This document shows positions 15,663 to 23,882 of a stretch of DNA of 29,911 nucleotides, piece after piece (position 1 is the stretch's first letter; each line of letters opens with the position of its first letter). The stretch comes from an uncultured Clostridia bacterium. GTDB lineage: Bacteria > Bacillota > Clostridia > Lachnospirales > CAG-274. The stretch covers positions 1-29,911 of the forward strand of contig CAJTVH010000004.1 in NCBI GenBank assembly GCA_910579745.1, given 5' to 3'. The translations under genes were made by a program, and so were the position numbers. Under the pieces are notes generated by a model. That model was not told the origin of the DNA. It saw only the letters and a list, made by a program, of their open reading frames with translations, and did not search any database.

Positions 15663-15714
15663 TGGTATATTTTTACCATAAAGTAATTATAATACATATG
15701 TCAAAATAATGCAA
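15663..15714 (-). promoter_or_regulatory. spo0A promoter and leader inverted repeat
   Basis: On the minus strand TTGCAT (15714-15709), a 17-base spacer and TATAAT (15691-15686). Just downstream, TGGTA (15663-15667) and TACCA (15674-15678) form a hyphenated inverted repeat near the expected transcription start, suitable for a hairpin or operator. The -35 begins nine bases after the upstream CYTH stop. I see no good sigma-H promoter or clear 0A box (TGTCGAA). Confidence 0.55.
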
Positions 15715-15722
15715 GACTTTTT

Positions 15723-16199
15723 TTATTTTTGGTTATTCAATCCAAAAAAGGAAATATTTGCATTAGCGTACTCTGGCTTAAAACTAATATCCTCGCCAAA
15801 CCATTCCGGAGGCTTAAATTCCATAGCTTCGTCCTCAGTATTAAACTCAACCTCAACATTTCGGAAACCTAAAAGATTCCCCTCATAAATGTCAAGCTCC
15901 GCTGTGTAATTATTGTCTAAAGGTATAAAATATCTTCTTTTAATTATCTCATTTCCGTCAATTTTTTCCCATAAAGCGGAAAATTGCTCATAAGACAAAG
16001 GAAATTCAAACTCAACTCTCTTAACCTGCCCAATTCCTTTAAAAGTAAAAAAATAACTCTCGTCTTTCTGTCTTAATCTCATAACGGGATTTGTAAAAAT
16101 ATATCCCTGTTTAATATAACAGCTTTTAAAAGAACTTAACTTAAAAGGAATATCCTTGACCAAAAATTTACGTTCTATCTCAATATTTTTTTCAGACAC
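15723..16199 (-). CDS. CYTH domain protein (triphosphate tunnel metalloenzyme)
   Basis: A 158-residue CYTH protein. The diagnostic N-terminal EIERKFLV (ExExK) binds metal and triphosphate. Further tunnel residues are visible in VMRLRQKDESYFFTFKG, the two charged strands RVEFEFPL and KRRYFIPL, and AELDIYEGNLLGFRNVEVEF. Bacterial CYTH proteins of this size act as inorganic triphosphatases, or on thiamine or nucleoside triphosphates; class 2 adenylate cyclase is less likely here. The start is GTG at 16199, about seven bases after GAGGT. It lies between the crh operon terminator and spo0A. Confidence 0.9.
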   Translation of the reverse strand: MSEKNIEIERKFLVKDIPFKLSSFKSCYIKQGYIFTNPVMRLRQKDESYFFTFKGIGQVKRVEFEFPLSYEQFSALWEKIDGNEIIKRRYFIPLDNNYTAELDIYEGNLLGFRNVEVEFNTEDEAMEFKPPEWFGEDISFKPEYANANISFFGLNNQK

Positions 16200-16236
16200 A
16201 TGGTTTACCTCATTTCTATATTTTAAAAAAGTTTTC

Positions 16237-16275
16237 GGGGCATATTCAAAAATAATAAATTTTTAAATATGCCCC
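16237..16275 (-). terminator. Terminator of the murB-rapZ-whiA-crh unit
   Basis: GGGGCATATT (16237-16246) pairs with AATATGCCCC (16266-16275), and the inner AAAAAT with ATTTTT extends the stem. On the minus strand it is followed by CGAAAACTTTTTT. It lies between the Crh-like gene and the CYTH gene. Confidence 0.85.
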
Positions 16276-16453
16276 CTAAATAAAAAAGTTATATTTTATA
16301 AATTACTGTAAATAATGCCATTTTATAATAAACTCTTGTCAATAAAATTCACGTCTAAATAAATAGGTCAAAGCATTTTAAGCTTAAATAAGGCAGAAAA
16401 ATATTTAAAATCTTTATAAAAATTAAATATTATTTTCTGACTTTTTTAAAATA

Positions 16454-16696
16454 TCATTGTAAAACCTTTTTAAGCTCTCCAACAACATTTGTCTCATCAT
16501 CGCCGTCAGCCATAATAACAACATCCTGCCCTCTAAGTATACCAAGAGAAATCATCCCCATAATACTTTTAGCGTTAACAATTCTATTATCAATTTTAAC
16601 TTTAATATTACTTGTAAATTTATTAGCTGTCTGAACAAATAAAGCCGCCGATTTCGCCTCAATATTTGTCGTAACCTTTACCTTTTGCTCTATCAT
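16454..16696 (-). CDS. crh: Crh-like HPr-family protein lacking the catalytic histidine
   Basis: An 80-residue HPr-fold protein. HPr carries phosphate on His15 for sugar transport and is phosphorylated on Ser46 by HprK for catabolite control. Here the Ser46 site is kept (Ser44 in NAKSIMGMISLGI), but the active-site stretch reads NIEAKSAALF. Aligned with HPr IHARPA, glutamate occupies the histidine position and Lys/Ser replace Arg17/Pro18; two residues are also missing before it. It cannot act as a phosphocarrier and should be a purely regulatory Crh-type protein. B. subtilis Crh has Gln at this position. Its ATG overlaps the whiA stop (ATGA), as in the firmicute whiA-crh arrangement. hprK lies upstream in the same orientation. 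Confidence 0.9.
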   Translation of the reverse strand: MIEQKVKVTTNIEAKSAALFVQTANKFTSNIKVKIDNRIVNAKSIMGMISLGILRGQDVVIMADGDDETNVVGELKKVLQ

Positions 16697-17634
16697 AACA
16701 AAACTTCCTCCCTTAAATTCTCCGCTATACTGATAATTTTTTTAAGTCTGTGATTAACTCCCGATTTTCCAACAGGAGGAACCATTATTTCTCCAAGTTC
16801 TTTTAAGCTTAAATCAGGATATTGAAGTCTTAAAACGGCCACATCATAAAGCTGTCTCGGTAAATAAGAAAGACCGACCGTCCTTTCAATATATTCAATT
16901 TCCTCTCGTTGTTTAACAGACGCTAAAACAATTTTATTAAGATTGGCGGTTTCACAGTTTACAATTCGGTTTACATTATTCCTGACATCTTTTACAATTC
17001 TTACGTTTTCCAAATCCATAAGAGCCTTGTGAGCGGACATAATGTTCAAAAGTTCGACAATTTGCTCCCCCTCTTTAATGTAAATAATATAATGTTTTTT
17101 TCGTTCAACAACTTTTGACTCCACTGAAAAACTGTTAATAACGTTTTTTATTTCCTCCGCTAACTCAAAAGAACTTTCAACAAACTCAAGATGATAATTT
17201 CTTTCAGGATTACATAAAGAGCCTCCTGATATAAAAGCCCCTCTTATAAAAGCTCTTTTACAGCAGACGCTTCCGACAACAACTGAGTTCACCTTTTTGC
17301 AAATAATTCCATCCTCAATAATACCAGTAGCGTTTAGAATATTAAAAACAGCTTTTTCACCAAAAACAGCCATAAAATATAAAACATTTTTCTTGCTTCC
17401 CTTGCCTGTTCTCATAAAAACCTCGCACTCACAGTCAAAAAGTGTTTTTATAAGTTTATAACATTTTAAAACGGCAACTTTATTTTCCGTATAAATTTTT
17501 ATATAAGAATTCTCCCTCTCATATAAAAATTCTCCAAAAGTAAGTAAAATCGCCGAAAGTTCGGCGATATTGCAATGCCTGTTCTCATCATAAAAATTAA
17601 GAAGTTCTTTTTTAACATCCGAAGAAAATGACAT
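16693..17634 (-). CDS. whiA: WhiA, DNA-binding division/chromosome segregation protein
   Basis: A 313-residue WhiA: a degenerate LAGLIDADG homing-endonuclease-like N-terminal half without nuclease function, joined to a helix-turn-helix. Visible motifs are FSSDVKKELL at the start, CCKRAFIRGAFISGGSLCNPERNYHLEF in the LAGLIDADG core, NIVNC-like RIVNCETANLNKIVLAS, and the C-terminal LKELGEIMVPPVGKSGVNHRLKKI. In actinobacteria WhiA activates sporulation division genes; in B. subtilis it affects division and chromosome segregation. It starts 21 bases after rapZ and overlaps the Crh-like gene by four bases. The yvcK/mgfK gene usually found between rapZ and whiA is missing. Confidence 0.95.
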   Translation of the reverse strand: MSFSSDVKKELLNFYDENRHCNIAELSAILLTFGEFLYERENSYIKIYTENKVAVLKCYKLIKTLFDCECEVFMRTGKGSKKNVLYFMAVFGEKAVFNILNATGIIEDGIICKKVNSVVVGSVCCKRAFIRGAFISGGSLCNPERNYHLEFVESSFELAEEIKNVINSFSVESKVVERKKHYIIYIKEGEQIVELLNIMSAHKALMDLENVRIVKDVRNNVNRIVNCETANLNKIVLASVKQREEIEYIERTVGLSYLPRQLYDVAVLRLQYPDLSLKELGEIMVPPVGKSGVNHRLKKIISIAENLREEVLL

Positions 17635-17655
17635 AAAACCACCACTTTAAATATA

Positions 17656-18522
17656 CTATCTTTTTGAATCTTTGTCAATATCCCTGTGATTGATAATAAC
17701 GCTGTGCCCATCTCTTTGCAAAGAACGGTATAATTCATTCGCTAAAGTTACTGAACGATGCTTTCCTCCTGTACATCCTATTGAGATAACAAGCTGATTT
17801 TTTCCCTCCTTAATATAATTAGGAAGAAGAAAAGAAATCATATCCTCAAGCTTCTTGATAAACTCTCTGCTTTCTTCCCATTCCATAACATAGTCCCTGA
17901 CTTTAATATCATTTCCTGTCAGAGGTTTAAGCTCAGCTATATAAAAAGGATTAGGTATAAACCTTACGTCAAAAACAAGGTCTGAATCACTTGGTATTCC
18001 ATATTTAAACCCAAATGATAAAACAGTAACCATAAGACTCTCAAAAGTTTTATTCTCAAGAAAAATATCGTTTATCTTTTCTTTAAGCTGTCTCGTAAGA
18101 ATATGACTTGTATCAATTATATAGTCCGCGCGTCTTTTCACATCGCCTAAAAGTTCCCGTTCACGCATAATTCCGCTAATAATTCTCTCACCTCTGGCAA
18201 GGGGGTGATTTCTTCTTGATTCTTTAAAACGTTTAAGTATAGTTTCGTCCGAAGCGTCAAGAAATAAAATACTTATTGTATGATTTTCATTCTGAACCTC
18301 TGAAACACACGACAATAAATCATTAAATAACTTTCCTCCCCTAATATCAATACCCAACGCTACTTTCTCAATACCTACTTCCGGCATTTTACATAATTCA
18401 ATAAACTTCGGAATTAAAGACGGGGGAAGATTATCAACACAAAAAAAATCAATATCCTCTAGAAATTTGAGAACAAGGCTTTTTCCCGCGCCTGACATAC
18501 CTGTTAAAATAACAAACTGCAT
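17656..18522 (-). CDS. rapZ: RapZ/YvcJ nucleotide-binding protein
   Basis: A 288-residue RapZ-family protein. The N-terminal P-loop is GMSGAGKS (residues 8-15), followed by FFCVDNLPPSLIPKF. The C-terminal domain carries FGFKYGIPSDSDLVFDVRFIPNPF and the characteristic IGCTGGKHRSVTLA. In E. coli RapZ controls glmS through small RNAs and senses glucosamine-6-phosphate; B. subtilis YvcJ hydrolyses GTP and affects competence. The firmicute role is less settled. It sits between murB and whiA, probably in one transcript. Confidence 0.95.
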   Translation of the reverse strand: MQFVILTGMSGAGKSLVLKFLEDIDFFCVDNLPPSLIPKFIELCKMPEVGIEKVALGIDIRGGKLFNDLLSCVSEVQNENHTISILFLDASDETILKRFKESRRNHPLARGERIISGIMRERELLGDVKRRADYIIDTSHILTRQLKEKINDIFLENKTFESLMVTVLSFGFKYGIPSDSDLVFDVRFIPNPFYIAELKPLTGNDIKVRDYVMEWEESREFIKKLEDMISFLLPNYIKEGKNQLVISIGCTGGKHRSVTLANELYRSLQRDGHSVIINHRDIDKDSKR

Positions 18523-18599
18523 AAAAATCCCCCTTTTTTATAAAAATAATTTCCGTTTACTATTTTAATTCCATATTTTTATTTAAAATTAGCGCTAAT

Positions 18600-19499
18600 T
18601 TAAAAATTGCCAATAAATCTTATTTCAGGTTTAAGCATAACGCCAAATTTATCATTTACAATTCTTTTAACATCATCTATAAGAGTTATAACGTCTTTCG
18701 CCGTAGCATTGCCTTTATTAATGATAAATCCGCAATGTTTTTCAGAAACCGACGCCCCTCCCACAGAATATCCTCTAAGACCCGAATCCATAATAAGTTT
18801 TCCGGCAAAATATCCCTCTGGTCTTTTAAAAGCGCTTCCCGCGCTGGGAAATTCCAATGGCTGCTTTTCACTTCTCAATCGGTTAAACTCAAACATTTTT
18901 TCTTTAATCTCGTCAGCTTTTCCCTTTTGTAAAACCATTTCCGCTTCTAATACAATCATACCATTTTTAAGAATACAGCTATTTCTGTACTCAAATTCTG
19001 ATTCCTCGTTTGATAATTCTAAAATTTCCCCATTTTTTAGAACAACAACCTTTGATATAATATCTTTCATTTCGCCGCCATACGCCCCGGCGTTCATACA
19101 AACACCGCCGCCGACCGTACCTGGAATACCGGAAGCAAACTCAAGACCTGTCAGCCCCTCTTCAAGAGCCTTTCTGGAAACTAATGATAACAGGGCTCCG
19201 CCCTCCGCTTTTATAATATTTCCATTTACCCCTATATTTCCCATATTCTTAAAAATTTGAATAACAACACCGTTTATTCCCCCATCGCCGACAAGAATAT
19301 TAGAACCGTTGCCAATAATATAAAAAGGCGCCTTAAATTCCTCACATAACTTAATAGCGTCAATAATTTCACCACTATCATTTGGAATAATAAAAACATC
19401 AGCGTTTCCGCCTATTTTAAATGTTGTGTGTTTTTTCATTGGTTCATCAAATAAAACATTCGCAAACTTATTTTTAAAAGCGTTTTTTAACTCCAACAA
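18600..19499 (-). CDS. murB: UDP-N-acetylenolpyruvoylglucosamine reductase MurB
   Basis: MurB reduces the enolpyruvyl ether of UDP-GlcNAc to give UDP-MurNAc, using FAD and NADPH. Visible motifs are TTFKIGGNADVFIIP, the FAD-binding IGNGSNILVGDGG, ASGIPGTVGGGVCMNAGAYGGEM, RNSCILKN, and the C-terminal GSAFKRPEG and GASVSEKHCGFIIN. I choose the TTG at 19499, nine bases after GGAG; a TTG at 19508 touches that site and another at 19496 is also possible. This gives 299 residues. It is followed by rapZ. Confidence 0.95.
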   Translation of the reverse strand: MLELKNAFKNKFANVLFDEPMKKHTTFKIGGNADVFIIPNDSGEIIDAIKLCEEFKAPFYIIGNGSNILVGDGGINGVVIQIFKNMGNIGVNGNIIKAEGGALLSLVSRKALEEGLTGLEFASGIPGTVGGGVCMNAGAYGGEMKDIISKVVVLKNGEILELSNEESEFEYRNSCILKNGMIVLEAEMVLQKGKADEIKEKMFEFNRLRSEKQPLEFPSAGSAFKRPEGYFAGKLIMDSGLRGYSVGGASVSEKHCGFIINKGNATAKDVITLIDDVKRIVNDKFGVMLKPEIRFIGNF

Positions 19500-19597
19500 A
19501 AAAATCAACTCCGATACAATATTTTAAAATTTTTTATACACTCAAATAAATCTCAAGATACTCACTGATTAATTAACGTTTATATAATATACAATAA

Positions 19598-20554
19598 TTA
19601 AAATAATACCTCATCTTTTCCAAGCATCGCCGCTCCAATAATTCCGGCGTCATTGCCTAAAACCGCGGGAAGTATCTCCGTTTTCAATACTCCGCCATAA
19701 ACGTCTCTTTTTACATGTTTTATAATAGGTCTTAACAGAGTATTTCCCTGAGCCGAAATTCCGCCGCCGATAACAACAGCTTCGGGTTGAAAAATATTTA
19801 TAACATTTGTTATACCTTCAGCGAGATATTCAGCGTATTCCTCAACAATATCTGTCGCCAGGTAATCCCCTTTTCTATAAAAAGCGAAAAGTATTTTTGT
19901 ATTTATTTTTTCAATCTCTCCCTTAACATATTTAAACATTTCTGAATCCTCGTCTTCCATTACGGCCTCTTTTAACCGTTTTGTAAGAGCGGACGTGGAA
20001 CAATAGCTCTCAAAACATCCATATCTTCCGCAGCTACACTCTCTTCCGCAGCGTTCAATAACCATATGCCCTATCTCGCCTCCGCAGGAAAAGCTTCCGC
20101 TATATATTTTCCCGTCAATAATTATTCCACCGCCTATGCCCGTTCCAAGAGTGAGCATAACTGAGTTTTTATACCCTTTACAAGCTCCCGAAACACTTTC
20201 GCCAAGCGCAGCGCAATTAGCGTCATTATCAATAAAAACAGGTATATCAAAAAACTTTTTAAACTCATCTCTAAAACTAACATTCTTAAAATTAAAATTG
20301 TTAGCGTAAATAAAAAGGCCTTTTTGAGAATCGATATTTCCGGGAGAGCCTATTCCTATAGATTTTATATCGCTTAAATCCTTATCTATGCCTTTAACCA
20401 CCTCTTTACAAAGCCTCGCCATATCGCTGATAATCTCAGAATAATGTCTTTCCGCTAATGTAGGCGTATTTTTTTTATATAACATTTTACCTTTTTCATC
20501 GACAACGGCTACCGCGATATTTGTGCCTCCCAAATCAATGCCAATATAATACAT
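19598..20554 (-). CDS. ROK family sugar kinase (glucokinase-like)
   Basis: A 318-residue ROK kinase without a DNA-binding domain, hence an enzyme and not a ROK repressor. It has the ATP phosphate motif IGIDLGGTNIAVAVVD at the start, catalytic Asp in VFIDNDANCAALGE, LGTGIGGGIIIDGKIYSG, the HMVIE zinc-ligand histidine, and the ROK zinc motif CSCGRYGCFE. These match glucokinases of Clostridia, but N-acetylglucosamine or mannose could also be the substrate. The ATG at 20554 follows GGAGG by four bases; the TTG at 20566 precedes that site. It lies between hprK and murB, which fits a link between sugar status and wall precursors. Confidence 0.9.
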   Translation of the reverse strand: MYYIGIDLGGTNIAVAVVDEKGKMLYKKNTPTLAERHYSEIISDMARLCKEVVKGIDKDLSDIKSIGIGSPGNIDSQKGLFIYANNFNFKNVSFRDEFKKFFDIPVFIDNDANCAALGESVSGACKGYKNSVMLTLGTGIGGGIIIDGKIYSGSFSCGGEIGHMVIERCGRECSCGRYGCFESYCSTSALTKRLKEAVMEDEDSEMFKYVKGEIEKINTKILFAFYRKGDYLATDIVEEYAEYLAEGITNVINIFQPEAVVIGGGISAQGNTLLRPIIKHVKRDVYGGVLKTEILPAVLGNDAGIIGAAMLGKDEVLF

Positions 20555-20647
20555 ATTTTCCTCCAATTAATAAAAAATTTACAATATTTTAATTTAAAGT
20601 CGTAAACACAATTCTTTCGCTTTTATATCAAAAATAGAATATAACTT

Positions 20648-20664
20648 TGTTATTATCAATAACA
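20648..20664. promoter_or_regulatory. Hyphenated palindrome upstream of the ROK kinase
   Basis: TGTTATT-ATC-AATAACA is a perfect seven-base inverted repeat with a three-base centre, 94 bases before the kinase start. It has operator-like symmetry but no GC core like a cre site. Its binding partner, if any, is unknown. Confidence 0.3.
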
Positions 20665-20677
20665 CATATCCATTGTT

Positions 20678-20764
20678 AAAGCTATCTAAAAACTCTGATT
20701 ATTAAAAAAACTTACACAATGCTTATAATTTTTTTGTGTATATTTTAGTTTTAAGATATACCCC
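20678..20764. repeat. Palindromic repeat family, copy C
   Basis: Left end AAAGCTATCTAAAAACT (20678-20694) and right end AGTTTTAAGATATACCCC (20747-20764). The right subterminal TATTTTAGTTTT and the preceding TTATAATTTTT match copies A and B, which supports common origin. It lies 44 bases beyond the hprK stop. Confidence 0.65.
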
Positions 20765-20808
20765 ACTCATCTCTATAATATTTAAAATCCCCGTTATTAT
20801 AAAAAATG

Positions 20809-21735
20809 TTACTCAAAATTTTCTTTACCGCCCATAATTCTCTCACTTAAATCCTGAGCGGCGTTATACCCCATCTTTTTCTGACGTCTGCTGATAGCGG
20901 CTGACTCACATATCATCGCGAGGTTTCGCCCTGGCCTCACGGGAATTGTCTGGCAAACTATCTGATTTCCTAGAACGTCCATATATTCCGCCTCAAGCCC
21001 AAGCCTGTCATATTGCTTTCCCTTTTCCCAATTCTCAAATTTAATAATAAGGTCAATTCCCTGGGCCTCTTTAACTGACTGAACGCCAAACATTTGTTTT
21101 ACATTTATAACACCGACTCCTCTTACCTCTATAAAATCTCTTATTAGCCCCGGACAGCTTCCGACAACAGTCTCATGAGAAACTCGTTTCACCTCAACAG
21201 CGTCGTCCGCGACAAGACGATGTCCTCTTTTTATAAGTTCAAGAGCCACCTCACTTTTTCCTATCCCACTCTCACCAATAATCAAAATACCCTCTCCGTA
21301 AACGTCAACCAATACGCCATGCATAGTCATCCTTGGAGCGAGCTGCACATTAAGCCATCTTATAATCTCGCTCATAAAGTCTGATGTAGTATCGTCGGTT
21401 TGTAAAATCGGAACGTTGTTTTTTGAAGCGTAGTCAATCATTTCAGGAAAAGCGTCAAGTCCTCTGCACATAACAACAGCGGGAATTTTATGGCTGAAAA
21501 TTTTTTGAAGTGTTTCCTCTCTTTTTTCGGGCGACATTTTACTTAAATAAGTATATTCAACAATGCCGATAACTTGAAGCCTTTCACTGTCAAAATATTC
21601 AAAAAATCCGGCGAGCTGTAAAGCCGGACGATTAATTTCAGGAGTTTCGACAAGTTTTCCGTCAATATCAACATTTTCCGTCAAAATTGTTAAACCGAAT
21701 TCCTTGATAATTTTTTTAAGTGAAACAGAATACAT
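20809..21735 (-). CDS. hprK: HPr kinase/phosphorylase HprK
   Basis: HprK phosphorylates or dephosphorylates HPr and Crh on Ser46 in response to glycolytic intermediates, controlling CcpA-dependent repression. The C-terminal kinase domain has Walker A GESGIGKS (154-161), the HprK signature FIEVRGVGVINVKQMFG and the C-terminal PVRPGRNLAMICESAA. The N-terminal domain (about 1-130) is the regulatory half. The frame is open to 21795, but the ATG at 21735 follows GGAGGAA and yields 308 residues, the usual size. The promoter is at 21778-21806. The likely target, the Crh-like protein, is encoded about 4 kb downstream on the same strand. Confidence 0.96.
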   Translation of the reverse strand: MYSVSLKKIIKEFGLTILTENVDIDGKLVETPEINRPALQLAGFFEYFDSERLQVIGIVEYTYLSKMSPEKREETLQKIFSHKIPAVVMCRGLDAFPEMIDYASKNNVPILQTDDTTSDFMSEIIRWLNVQLAPRMTMHGVLVDVYGEGILIIGESGIGKSEVALELIKRGHRLVADDAVEVKRVSHETVVGSCPGLIRDFIEVRGVGVINVKQMFGVQSVKEAQGIDLIIKFENWEKGKQYDRLGLEAEYMDVLGNQIVCQTIPVRPGRNLAMICESAAISRRQKKMGYNAAQDLSERIMGGKENFE

Positions 21736-21777
21736 AACAAAATTCCTCCAAAGTAAAAAATAAATACTGTTTCTATA

Positions 21778-21806
21778 ATAATAAACCAAAACCAAAAATA
21801 TTTCAA
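21778..21806 (-). promoter_or_regulatory. hprK promoter
   Basis: On the minus strand TTGAAA (21806-21801), 17 bases, TATTAT (21783-21778), about 43 bases before the hprK ATG. The -35 lies ten bases from the edge of repeat copy A. Confidence 0.6.
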
Positions 21807-21816
21807 TGTTTTATTT

Positions 21817-21998
21817 AGAGCGTATCTGAAAACTTTATAATGTCTGTTAAAATCCCGCTAAAATAAATCTCTTAAAAATATAACAATTGTTTTTAACCCC
21901 AAAAATATAAAAAAAACACGAATAATAAAATAAATACGCCTCAAACTTCTTTTATTTTTATAATTCTTGGCGCGTATTTTAGTTTTCAGCCATATCTT
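21817..21998. repeat. Palindromic repeat family, copy A
   Basis: Left end AGAGCGTATCTGAAAACT (21817-21834) is the family reference; right end AGTTTTCAGCCATATCTT (21981-21998) is a degenerate complement. The right subterminal CGCGTATTTTAGTTTTCAG and the preceding TTTTATTTTTATAATT match copy B. It ends 14 bases after the uvrC stop and occupies most of the uvrC-hprK gap. Confidence 0.8.
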
Positions 21999-22012
21999 AA
22001 ACCAATTAATTA

Positions 22013-23869
22013 TTATCTTTTTCCAAAAAAGTCAAAAACAGCTTTCGCCGACGCTTCCGTCATGCTTTCAACAGCTTTGATTTCCTCAAGACTCGCTTTT
22101 CTAATATTATCGATAGAGCCAAAATGTTTAATAAGAGCCTTTTTTCTGTTTTTTCCAATTCCTTTTATATCGTCAAGAATTGATTTTATCTGATTTTTCT
22201 GATGTAATTTTCGGTGATACTCAATAGCGAATCTATGCACTTCGTCCTGAATTCTCGTAACAAGTTTAAATCCCTCAGAATGGTTATCAAATAAAATCTC
22301 TTTATTATTATAAATAAGTCCTCTTGTTCTATGTCTGTCATCTTTAATCATACCGCATACAGGAACATCAATATTAAGTTTTGAAAGAGCTTCGTTTACG
22401 GCATTAATTTGTCCCTTTCCCCCATCAAGAAAAATCATGTCGGGAAGTTTGTTAAACTGGCCCCGTTTATAACTATCATCATTTTCGTCATTTTCTTTAA
22501 TATATCTCAAAAATCTTCTTGAAATAACCTCGTTCATACTGGCGTAATCATCCGCTCCAAAAACAGTTTTTATTTTAAATTTACGATAATCGCTTTTCTT
22601 TGGTTTGCCGTACTCAAAAACAACCATAGAACCAACAGAATCAACCCCTTGAGTATTTGAAATATCGTAAGACTCAATTCTGTCAAGGTCAAAATCAATT
22701 TCAAGAGCGTTTTTAATTTCTTCCAGAGCTCCGAAAGTTCTTCTTTTCTCTCTCTGCATCTCCTCTCCGAATTGCTCAAGGGTAATAATGGCGTTTTTAG
22801 CGGCGAGCTCTACAAGACGAAATTTTTCGCCCTTTTGGGGATAAACCGCCACGACTTTCTGCCCTTTTATAAAAGAAAGCCATTTTAAAATCTCATCCTC
22901 GTCATAAAGCTTTTCTTGTAAAACAAGTTCCTTAGGAATAAATGACGTTCCCCCATAAAATCTTTTCACAAAATCCGTCATAAACTCGCTTCTTGAAATC
23001 CCTCCGGCATTATTAATCAAAAAATGCTCTCTTCCCGTCATTTTTCCGCCCCGGATAAAAAACACCTGAACAAGAGCCTCGTCATCCGCTCTGGCAAAAG
23101 AGATAACATCCCTGTCCTCCATAGACATATTCTCAATAATCTGACGCTCACGAAGCTTTTTTACGGAAAGAAGTTTGTCCCTCAATTCAGCGGCCTTTTC
23201 AAACTCAAGATTTTCAGAAGCCTCTGACATTTGTTTTTCAAGACTTTTAATAATCTCAGTATGTTTTCCGTTTAAAAAATCCATTACCCCTTCAATCATC
23301 TTATCATAGTCTTCTTTTAAACCGGCGTTCGCGCACGGAGCTAAACACTGTCCGATATGATAATTAAGGCACGGTCTTTCTTTTCCAAAATCCCTCGGAA
23401 ACTTTTTAAGACACCTTCTTAACGGCCATATTTTAAGTATAATGTCAATAGTCTCTTTTATAGCGGAAGAACTTGTGTAAGGTCCAAAATATTTCGCTTT
23501 ATCCTTATCATGTCTTCTCGTCATATAAAGCCTTGGAAACATTTCATTCACGGTAAGCTTAATATAAGGGTATGTTTTATCATCTTTAAGCATAATGTTA
23601 TATTTTGGAGAATATTTTTTTATAAGGTTATTCTCAAGTATGAGGGCCTCAACTTCCGTATCTGTGACAATATACTCAAAACTTTTTATATGTTTAACCA
23701 TGCTTATAACCTTCGGAGAATGATTCGATGATTCCTGAAAATACTGCCTGACACGATTTTTAAGTATTTTAGCTTTACCAACATAAATAATATTCTCGTC
23801 TTTGTCTTTCATGATATAAACTCCAGGTTTATCAGGCAATTTTTTAAGTTCTTCCCTAATGTCAAACAA
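22013..23869 (-). CDS. uvrC: Excinuclease ABC subunit C (UvrC)
   Basis: UvrC makes both incisions in nucleotide excision repair. The 618-residue product has an N-terminal GIY-YIG nuclease (KPGVYIMKDKDENIIYVGKAKILKNR), cysteine-containing CLNYHIGQCLAPC, a UVR motif for UvrB contact (residues about 205-240), the RNase H-like C-terminal nuclease (ESYDISNTQGVDSVGSMVVFEYGKP, then FLDGGKGQ), and helix-hairpin-helix repeats near the end (IKGIGKNRKKALIKHFGS). It starts with TTG at 23869, 13 bases after the DUF5050 gene, so the two may be co-transcribed. Confidence 0.97.
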   Translation of the reverse strand: MFDIREELKKLPDKPGVYIMKDKDENIIYVGKAKILKNRVRQYFQESSNHSPKVISMVKHIKSFEYIVTDTEVEALILENNLIKKYSPKYNIMLKDDKTYPYIKLTVNEMFPRLYMTRRHDKDKAKYFGPYTSSSAIKETIDIILKIWPLRRCLKKFPRDFGKERPCLNYHIGQCLAPCANAGLKEDYDKMIEGVMDFLNGKHTEIIKSLEKQMSEASENLEFEKAAELRDKLLSVKKLRERQIIENMSMEDRDVISFARADDEALVQVFFIRGGKMTGREHFLINNAGGISRSEFMTDFVKRFYGGTSFIPKELVLQEKLYDEDEILKWLSFIKGQKVVAVYPQKGEKFRLVELAAKNAIITLEQFGEEMQREKRRTFGALEEIKNALEIDFDLDRIESYDISNTQGVDSVGSMVVFEYGKPKKSDYRKFKIKTVFGADDYASMNEVISRRFLRYIKENDENDDSYKRGQFNKLPDMIFLDGGKGQINAVNEALSKLNIDVPVCGMIKDDRHRTRGLIYNNKEILFDNHSEGFKLVTRIQDEVHRFAIEYHRKLHQKNQIKSILDDIKGIGKNRKKALIKHFGSIDNIRKASLEEIKAVESMTEASAKAVFDFFGKR

Positions 23870-23882
23870 GAAATCTCAACCC

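Noticed and set aside
18607..19260. Long open frame (217 codons) on the plus strand, antisense to murB
   Set aside because: It lies wholly within the clear murB gene, has no ribosome site, and its composition is the reverse complement of murB codons.
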